Shown: positions 57,550 to 64,000 of the stretch, one piece after another
Numbering within the stretch: position 1 is the stretch's first letter
Layout: every line of letters begins with the position of its first letter
Assembly (NCBI GenBank): GCA_024704175.1
Contig: CP085629.1
Location: 1,302,001 to 1,366,000, forward strand
DNA: 64,000 nt
Reading direction: 5' to 3'
DNA from: Paenibacillus sp. P25
GTDB lineage: Bacteria > Bacillota > Bacilli > Paenibacillales > NBRC-103111
Made by a program: the position numbers and the translations under genes
The notes under the pieces: generated by a model
Seen by the model: only the letters and a program-made list of their open reading frames with translations
Told to the model about the DNA's origin: nothing
The model's database searches: none

Positions 57550-58357
57550 TAAAATCGTAGCAACCAAACAGCAGGAAGTAGCGATGTTAAAAGAAAAGGT
57601 CACCTTGGCCGAAATGGAACGGGCGATAGCGGAGCTTCCGCCCTGCCTCGGATTCGAGCGTGCGCTGTCCGCCGGACGGCGCAACCGTCCGATGGGGCTG
57701 ATCGCCGAGGTGAAGAAGGCTTCGCCGTCCAAAGGACTGATCCGGGAAGACTTCGAGCCGGTCCGGTTGGCTCAGGCCTACGAGAAGGCCGGAGCGGACT
57801 GCATTTCCGTGCTGACGGATATGGACTATTTTCAAGGCTCGAATGAGTATTTAACCCGGATCCGCCAGGCGGTGAACGTTCCGTCGCTGCGCAAGGATTT
57901 TACGATCGATCCGCACCAAATCTATGAAGCCAGGGTCATTGGAGCCGATGCCGTGCTGCTCATCGCCGCCATACTGACAACGGAGCAGCTCCGGGACTAT
58001 TCCTCATTAGCCCGGGATCTCGGGCTCGACGTCTTAATCGAAGTGCACAATAAAGAAGAGCTGGACCGGGTGCTGGAGCTGAAGCCGTCCTTGATCGGCA
58101 TCAACAACCGCAATCTCCATACCTTCGTAACGGATATTCGTACGACGGAAGAGTTGGCCAAGCATATTCCGGCCGGAACGACGATTGTCAGCGAGAGCTC
58201 CATTTCCAAAGCGGAGGAAATCCCTTGGTCGCTGTCGGTCGGAGCGCAGGCGGTGCTGGTGGGCGAGCATTTCATGCGGCGACCGGACGTATCCCGTGCT
58301 GTCAACGATCTGCTGGGCGAGTCGCCCTCGTCTTCGCTGATGGCGAAGGAGAGCTGA
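57539..58357 (+). CDS. trpC: Indole-3-glycerol phosphate synthase
   Basis: TrpC is a TIM-barrel enzyme that closes the indole ring. Conserved sequences are LIAEVKKASPSKGLI (catalytic Lys), LTDMDYFQGSNEYL, LRKDFTIDPHQIYEAR, GINNRNLHTF, and SESSISKAEEI. Length is 272 residues, intact. The ATG at 57539 lies within the end of trpD. Confidence 0.97.
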   Translation: MFLDKIVATKQQEVAMLKEKVTLAEMERAIAELPPCLGFERALSAGRRNRPMGLIAEVKKASPSKGLIREDFEPVRLAQAYEKAGADCISVLTDMDYFQGSNEYLTRIRQAVNVPSLRKDFTIDPHQIYEARVIGADAVLLIAAILTTEQLRDYSSLARDLGLDVLIEVHNKEELDRVLELKPSLIGINNRNLHTFVTDIRTTEELAKHIPAGTTIVSESSISKAEEIPWSLSVGAQAVLVGEHFMRRPDVSRAVNDLLGESPSSSLMAKES

Positions 58358-59056
58358 TTGGCCATGACCAGTGTGAAAATATGCGGCTTAAAGTCGGAGG
58401 AACAGGTGCTCGCTACAGCCGCTCTTCCGGTAGATCATATCGGCTTCGTCTTCGCCCGCAGCAAGCGGCAGGTAACCGCGGAGCAGGCCGGGGCTTGGAT
58501 CCGTAGCCTGCATGACGCATACCCGGTAGATCGGCGGCCTCTGACAGTGGGGGTGTTTGTTAACCCGACGCGGGAGGAGCTATATGCGGTGATGAAGGAA
58601 GCGCCGCTGGACGTGATTCAGCTGCACGGGCAGGAGGATGCGGAATACTGCCGCTGGGTGAAGGAGACGTTCCCGGGCGTTCGGATCTTTAAAGCATTGT
58701 CCCTTCCTGTCGGGGCTGATACCGGACAGTCAGCGTTTGACAGCGTGCTGCGCGAACAATTGCAGCCGTTACGTCCTTATACGGATGCTGTGCTTCTGGA
58801 CACCTACGACCCGGTTTACGGCGGGGGCTCGGGCAAAGCTTTTCCCTGGGATGCCATTCCGCCTTTCCAAGCCTGGTGCCGGGAAGCGGGGATTCGTCTT
58901 ATTGTGGCCGGAGGTCTTCATCCGGATAATGTTCGCGGGTCGCTGGATACCTACGGACCGGACGGAGTGGACGTGTCGAGCGGTGTGGAGACCGACGGTG
59001 TGAAGGATATAACCAAAATCAAAAGCTTTGTTGAAAGGGTGAAACGCATTGTTTAA
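58358..59056 (+). CDS. trpF: Phosphoribosylanthranilate isomerase
   Basis: TrpF rearranges phosphoribosylanthranilate. The start region [11 protein letters not shown] has the catalytic Cys; later [43 protein letters not shown], and [10 protein letters not shown]. Either TTG at 58358 (five bases after AAGGAG) or ATG at 58364 may be used. About 232 residues, intact, overlapping trpB by eight bases. Confidence 0.95.
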   Translation: MAMTSVKICGLKSEEQVLATAALPVDHIGFVFARSKRQVTAEQAGAWIRSLHDAYPVDRRPLTVGVFVNPTREELYAVMKEAPLDVIQLHGQEDAEYCRWVKETFPGVRIFKALSLPVGADTGQSAFDSVLREQLQPLRPYTDAVLLDTYDPVYGGGSGKAFPWDAIPPFQAWCREAGIRLIVAGGLHPDNVRGSLDTYGPDGVDVSSGVETDGVKDITKIKSFVERVKRIV

Positions 59057-60255
59057 CGGACCGGATGAGCAGGGGCGGTTCGGCAAATTCGGAGGGCGCT
59101 ATGTTCCCGAAACGCTGATGAACGCTTTAATCGAACTCGAGGAAGCCTTTAAAAAATATGCAAAAGACGATAAATTCCAAGAGGAATTAAATTACTGGCT
59201 GCACCGCTATTCCGGCCGTCCCACTTCGCTCTATTATGCGGGCCGTCTGACCGAGCATCTGGGCGGGGCCAAAATTTATTTGAAGCGCGAGGACTTGAAT
59301 CATACGGGTGCGCATAAAATCAACAACGCGCTCGGACAAGGCCTGCTCGCCAAGTGGATGGGCAAGAAGAAAATTATCGCCGAAACCGGCGCAGGCCAGC
59401 ACGGCGTAGCGACAGCCACGGTTGCCGCTTTGCTTGGATTTGAATGCAAGGTGTTTATGGGCGAAGAGGACATCAAGCGGCAAGCAGTTGAATGTGTTCC
59501 GGATGAATCTGCTGGGAACCGAGGTGGTTCCGGTTACGTCGGGTACGCGGACGCTCAAGGATGCATGCAACGAAACGCTGCGCTATTGGGTGAGCCATGT
59601 CGAGGATACGTTTTACATTTTGGGCTCGGCTACCGGACCGCATCCTTATCCGATGATGGTCCGTGATTTCCAGCGCATTATCGGGGATGAATCACGCAAG
59701 CAGATCCTCGAAATGGAAGGACGTTTGCCGGATGCGGTGCTGGCTGCGGTCGGCGGTGGAAGTAACGCGATCGGCATGTTCTATCCGTTCGTGAACGACG
59801 AAGGCGTACGTCTGATCGGCGTCGAGGCGGCGGGCCGCGGTATCGATACGAAGGAGCATGCGGCCACGATGACGCTCGGCAGTGTCGGCGTATTCCAAGG
59901 CTCGATGAGCTACCTGCTGCAGGACGAATACGGCCAGGTTCAAGAGGCGCACTCGATTTCCGCCGGATTGGATTACCCGGGGATCGGTCCGGAGCATTCG
60001 TATTTGCGCGAGACGGGCCGGGCCGCTTATGTGCCGATTACCGACCAGGAGGCGCTGGATGCGCTGCAGCTTCTCAGCCGCAAAGAGGGGATCATTCCGG
60101 CCCTCGAAAGCGCCCACGCCATAGCGGAAGTGATCAAGCTGGCGCCGACGATGAGCAAGGACCAAGTTATTGTGGTCAGCCTGTCCGGCCGCGGGGATAA
60201 AGACGTGGATGCGATCATGAAATATTTGGGAGGTACCGTCAATGAATCGCATTGA
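59049..60255 (+). CDS. trpB: Tryptophan synthase beta chain (apparent frameshift)
   Basis: TrpB condenses indole and serine with PLP. The PLP Lys is in [14 protein letters not shown], and the phosphate loop is [11 protein letters not shown]. The break at about 59483, one extra base near GCAG, interrupts the conserved [20 protein letters not shown] stretch. Downstream sequence to [12 protein letters not shown] is normal. The TTG at 59049 is the likely start, giving [20 protein letters not shown]. trpA begins within its last codons. Confidence 0.95.
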
Positions 60256-61053
60256 TCTCAAATTTGCCGAACTGCGCGAAAAAAGCAGCCCGCATTCATT
60301 CCTTTTCTGACGATCGGGGATCCGGATTTGTCCACCTCAGTGGACATCATCAAGGAGCTGGAAAAAGCAGGAGCATCCATGATCGAGCTCGGTGTACCTT
60401 ATTCCGATCCGCTCGCCGACGGTCCCGTCATTCAGCGGTCCAGTGAGCGGGCGCTGAAATCCCACCGGGTCTCGATTATGGACGTGATGCATACGGCCCG
60501 CAAGGCGCGCAGTGAAGGCTCTGAGCTGCCCTTCATTCTTTTTACTTATTATAATCCGGTGCTTCAGACCGGTCTGGAGCGGATTTTCCCGTCGCTTCAG
60601 GAAAATGAGATCAGCGGTCTGATCATTCCCGATCTGCCGATGGAAGAAGACGCAGAGGTCCGTGATATGGCCGAGAAGCATGGTATCCACCTGATCCCGC
60701 TGGTGGCACCTACCTCGAACGAACGAATCCAGCGGATCGTTTCCAGGGCCAGCGGCTTTGTGTACTGCGTTTCTTCGCTGGGAGTTACCGGTACACGGAC
60801 GGATTTTTACAGCGGCGTTGACGATTTCCTCGATACGGTTAAACGCTCCACCGATTTGCCGATTGCCATCGGCTTCGGGATTTCCACGCCCGAGCAGTTT
60901 GCACGCTTTGCGGAAAAATGCGACGGTATCGTCGTAGGCGGCGCTTTGGTGCGGCAAATTGAAGAGAATCTCCCGCAGCTGGCTTCCGAGCAGAGCAAAT
61001 CCCAGGGATTGGAGCAAATTCACCGGTTCGTGCGGCAATTGATCGGAGCTTGA
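60242..61053 (+). CDS. trpA: Tryptophan synthase alpha chain (apparent frameshift)
   Basis: TrpA releases indole from indole-3-glycerol phosphate. The ATG at 60242 begins [14 protein letters not shown]. An A run at 60279-60284 is one base short; with seven A it continues [17 protein letters not shown]. The catalytic Glu lies in [16 protein letters not shown], and Asp in [18 protein letters not shown] and GFGISTPEQ complete the barrel. The gene closes the trp set and is followed by a hairpin. Confidence 0.95.
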
Positions 61054-61062
61054 AGCATATAC

Positions 61063-61092
61063 GAACCCCGCCGGGCTTATCCGGCGGGGTTC
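61063..61092. terminator. Bidirectional hairpin after trpA
   Basis: GAACCCCGCCGG pairs with CCGGCGGGGTTC around six bases, with a weak T tract on the plus side (GTTGTT) and ATGCTTC on the other. It lies between convergent trpA and the minus-strand gene ending at 61118. Confidence 0.65.
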
Positions 61093-61117
61093 CGTTGTTA
61101 GGATCTTGCGAATGGCT

Positions 61118-61324
61118 TTATTGCTGATCTTCGTTCTCTTGCCCGTTGTTCATCACTTGATTCACCAGGTTTTGGGTGGCATCCTGAGCACGCTGTGCCA
61201 ATCCTCCCGTAGTGTCCACGGCATTTTCAACGGCGTTCTGAACATAGCGCATGGCCGACTGGGCGGCATTCGTGACGGGGTTCGCACGGTCGTTCTGACC
61301 TGCACCGTTCTGTTCCTGAGGCAT
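61118..61324 (-). CDS. Small Asn/Gln/Ala-rich protein of unknown function
   Basis: A 68-residue, low-complexity, hydrophilic product: MPQEQNGAGQNDRANPVTN, AMRYVQNAVENAVDTTGG, then NLVNQVMNNGQENED. The pattern suggests amphipathic helices. The ATG has a strong AAGGAGATCACC ribosome site on the minus strand. No family is recognised. It separates trpA from hisC in what is otherwise a continuous aromatic supraoperon. Confidence 0.65.
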   Translation of the reverse strand: MPQEQNGAGQNDRANPVTNAAQSAMRYVQNAVENAVDTTGGLAQRAQDATQNLVNQVMNNGQENEDQQ

Positions 61325-61441
61325 AGGTGATCTCCTTCCATTAAGTCATCATAAAGCGGCTTCCAACCAAGGGTAGAGTCCCCCAGAAATTCCCTAATTA
61401 TTCGCGCATACGTCCGTGATATGATGATTTTGGTGATGTTT

Positions 61442-62087
61442 ATGTTTATTCCTCCTATGCTCCTTACGCCGGCGGATCAAGCCTTCTCGGATGCTTCCTA
61501 CGTGTATGAGCCGATGATGGACGGCGTCCGGCTCATCCTATCGCGCAAAGGGAAAGAAACCCGGATCTGGACAAGCGATCGGACCGAATGTACGCGGCAG
61601 TTCCCCGAGCCGCTGAGCGTCCCCGTGGAAGGCGATGTCATCCTGGACGGCGCCGCCTGCTCTATCAATCCGGACACCGGTTTAAACGAGGTTAAACTGG
61701 TAAAGGACCGCCTCCGCCTGAAGAAAAGCGGTCGAATCCGTTCCTACGCCGCCCAGCGGCCCGTAAGCTATGTCGTCTGGGACATCTTGTTCTATAACGG
61801 CCGTGACCTCCGGAGGCTCGCCGCTGATCAAAAGGCGCTCCATCCTCGAAGCCGTAATGCGGTCCGGCGGCAATTACTCCTTGGTGTCTCAGGTTGAGGA
61901 CGAGGGAGAGGCTTTGTTCCAAACCATTGTCGAACGATCGATGAAAGGCATGGTCGCCAAGAAAAAGGATAGTTCTTATGTTTCCAGGCCGTCCCAAGAT
62001 TGGCGGAAAATCATGAATGATGCATTTCAAGGCAAAGGTAAGAGTTCGGCATCGGACCCGATACGGCCTGCTGCAGTCTCGGGATAG
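61442..62087 (+). CDS. ATP-dependent ligase-like adenylation domain, catalytically degenerate (apparent frameshift)
   Basis: The fold is that of ATP-dependent DNA/RNA ligase adenylation domains: MFIPPMLLTPADQAFSDASY, YEPMMDGVRLIL (motif I), GDVILDGAACSINPDTG (motif III region), VVWDILFYNGRDLR, and MKGMVAKKKDSSYVSRPS (motif IV). The usual KxDG Lys is Met, the motif III Glu appears as Ala, and the motif IV Glu as Lys; the later DWRKI Lys remains. There is no OB domain. A frame change at 61816-61821 (GCTCGC for GCTGC) restores DLRRLPLIKRRSIL. I infer a non-catalytic or decaying domain. Confidence 0.75.
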
Positions 62088-62284
62088 CGGATTCTGACGC
62101 TTCGGCACCCGTGTAATGTTCTATACGATTCCCCGGCGTGACCGATGGGCAGGGGCTTTTCGGTTTGCTGCCGCAAATTAAACTGGAAAGCTTCCCGGAA
62201 ATGCTTTAGAATAATGCTTAGTTTTTATTTATCCTAGCAGTTCAGCCTTATTCTTCATTCATTCCATAACGAGGTGAATTCGCA

Positions 62285-63386
62285 GTGCAGCCTAAAAAAA
62301 TATCGTGCACCTTCCGGTTTTACCAACCCGGGAAGCCGATTGACGAAGTGAAACGCGAGCTTGGACTTAGCGAAGTGATCAAGCTGGCTTCCAACGAAAA
62401 TCCGTTCGGCACCTCGCCGAAAGCCAAAGAAGCGATTGCCTCGCCGCTGGATCTGACCAGCATCTACCCGGACGGCGGAGCCGTCGATTTGACGGCCGGG
62501 GTAGCGGCCCATCTCGGCGTGGAGCCGAACCAAGTGATCTTCGGGGCGGGATCGGATGAAGTCATCCTGATGATCTGCCGCGCGTTCCTGGTGCCGGGGG
62601 ATGAAATGATCACGGCTTGGCCGACCTTTCCACAGTACAAACATAATGCGGAGATTGAAGGGGCCGTCACGATCGAAGTGCCGGTCGATGCGCAAGGAAA
62701 GCATGATCTAGCGGCGATGCTGACCAAAATCAGCGATAAGACGAAGATCGTTTGGATTTGCAACCCGAACAATCCGACAGGAACGATGAACACGGAATCG
62801 GAAATCCGCGAATTTTTGAAATCCGTTCCGCCGCATGTCCTGGTGGTCTTGGACGAAGCGTATGCGGAGTACAATGTCAGCGGAAAGTACCCGGACGGCG
62901 TCGCTCTTCTGAAGGAATACGGGAACATCGTGCTGCTCCGCACCTTTTCAAAAATTTACGGCCTCGCTTCCCTGCGTGTCGGTTACGGGGTAGGCCGGGC
63001 GGATGTCATCCGTTCCATCAATCAAGTCCGCGAGCCGTTTAACACCAGCAAGCTTCGGGCAAAAGGCCGCGCTTGCAGCACTGCAGGACCAAGGCTTCAT
63101 TGAATTCTGCCGTGAAGCCAATGCCAAAGGCATCAAGCGGCTGTGGGCCAAGTTCGACGAGCTGGAGCTTCCGTACTTCGACGCGCACGGCAATTTCGTC
63201 ATGGTCGATGTGAAGCGTCCCGGGGGCGTCGTGTTCCAGGAACTGCTCAAGAAAGGCATTATCGTCCGTCATGATCCGGCTTGGGGCTACCCGACCATGA
63301 TTCGCGTTACGGTGGGCAGCGAAGAGCAGAACCGCAAATTCCTCGAAGCGCTGGAGCAGGTTCTGGGCGAAGTGGCGGTTTCATGA
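62285..63386 (+). CDS. hisC: Histidinol-phosphate aminotransferase (apparent frameshifts)
   Basis: HisC transaminates imidazole acetol phosphate and, in this operon context, also aromatic keto acids. The fold-type I PLP core is seen: [47 protein letters not shown], and [17 protein letters not shown] with the PLP Lys. The N-terminus shows ISCTFRF between an A run one base short (62294-62300) and a T run one base long (62318-62321); repaired, it reads NIVHLPVYQPGKP. A third shift lies near 63051. The GTG at 62285 follows CGAGGTG. Confidence 0.93.
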
Positions 63387-64000
63387 CCAAAATAACCATT
63401 TTCGGTGTCGGATTAATCGGAGGTTCCCTGGCTCTATGCTTCAAGGGAAAGCCCGGTATTACGGTAGTAGGGCATTCCAATAATCCGCACTCGGTTGAAA
63501 AATATAGGAACCGCGAGGTCGTCGACCATGCGACAACCTCGTTCGAGGAGGCCGCGGAGGGAGCGGATTTCATTTTCCTCTGCGGCCCGGTCAGCAGCTT
63601 GGAGCCTTACCTCGAGAAGCTGTCGAAGCTGGAGCTGAAGCCCGGCTGCATCATTACCGATGTCGGCAGCACCAAGGCTTCATTGACCGCCTTTGCGGAG
63701 CGTTTGAACTTGGGCGAAGCCGTCTTCATCGGCGGGCATCCGATGGCCGGCAAGGAGAAATCGGGCGTAGAAGCGGCCACTTCCAGGCTGTTCGAGAATG
63801 CTTTCTACGTATTGACGCCTCCCCCAATACGCCTCAGGAGCCGTACGAACGGCTCGAGCGGCCGCTGCAGTGGACAAGGGCTCATATTATCAAAGTGGAC
63901 CCGAAGCTGCATGACGAGATCGTAGGTGCAATCAGCCACCTGCCTCATATTATCGCCGTGGCGCTCGTAAACCAGGTGGCCAAGTACAACGAATCGGACG
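63383..64000 (+). CDS. tyrA: Prephenate dehydrogenase, 5' part (apparent frameshift, cut by window edge)
   Basis: TyrA oxidises prephenate towards tyrosine. The start overlaps hisC (ATGA) and gives [20 protein letters not shown], the NAD-binding glycine motif. IGGHPMAGKEKSGVEAA and AISHLPHIIAVALVNQVAKYN are family sequences. A C run at 63821-63825 is one base short, after which the frame changes; restored it reads LTPPPNTPQEPYERLER. The gene continues beyond the window. Confidence 0.93.

Overview
The window looks like a chromosomal segment of an endospore-forming Bacillota, most probably Paenibacillus or a close relative. The sequence is moderately GC-rich, with strong AGGAGG-type ribosome binding sites. 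It carries sporulation and germination genes (spmA, spmB, spoIVA, ypeB, spoVIF, ytfJ). Its gene order follows two well-known Bacillus subtilis blocks: rib-scp-spm-rluB-resABCDE-serA, and ypbH-gudB-prsW-ypeB-ypfA-ypfB-cmk-plsC-ypfD-fni-yphABC-plsY-gpsA-yphEF-spoIVA-hbs-mtrB-hepS-menG-hepT-ndk-cheR-aro-trp-hisC-tyrA. No phage, insertion sequence or CRISPR array was seen.

Layout. 1-5.8 kb: end of riboflavin synthesis (ribBA, ribH), chromosome segregation (scpA, scpB), DUF2953, ytfJ, an HD-GYP phosphodiesterase and an SRAP-family protein. 5.9-18.4 kb: a sporulation D,D-carboxypeptidase, a 39-bp hairpin repeat array, spmA/B, an amidase-like protein, rluB, the cytochrome c maturation operon resABC with its two-component system resDE, then serA on the minus strand behind a T-box leader, and a rhodanese. 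18.4-26.4 kb: a membrane-anchored unknown protein, a CPBP protease, a polysaccharide deacetylase, mecB, gudB, prsW and ypeB. 26.5-42.4 kb: a PLD-family enzyme, the c-di-GMP receptor ypfA, cmk, plsC, an S1-domain protein, fni, yphA, the YIEGIA pair, der, plsY, gpsA, two ferredoxins, a lipoprotein and spoIVA. 42.5-51.7 kb: hbs, tRNA-Pro, PAP2, mtrB (TRAP), a menaquinone/heptaprenyl block of futalosine type (hepS, menG, ubiA-like, ubiX-like, mqnA, hepT), ndk and cheR. 51.8-64 kb: aroC-aroB-aroH, a TRAP-controlled trp leader, trpEDCFBA, two inserted genes, hisC and the start of tyrA.

The genes meet at chorismate. aroB and aroC make it; trpE, aroH/tyrA and mqnA draw on it for tryptophan, prephenate-derived amino acids and menaquinone. 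hepS/T supply the quinone side chain, and resABC/resDE mature and regulate the cytochromes that use the quinone. mtrB encodes the regulator of the trp leader lying 10 kb downstream.

The most unusual property of the window is data-like rather than gene-like. About 32 of roughly 77 protein genes, including essential ones (der, plsY, gpsA, scpB), are broken by one- or two-base indels. Most fall either in homopolymer runs (mostly one base short) or at GCTGC/GCAGC pentamers, where the same distortions recur. I read this as uncorrected sequencing error, with the GCWGC bias pointing to modified DNA at that motif. Broken genes are therefore annotated over their full span as CDS with the apparent frameshifts noted.
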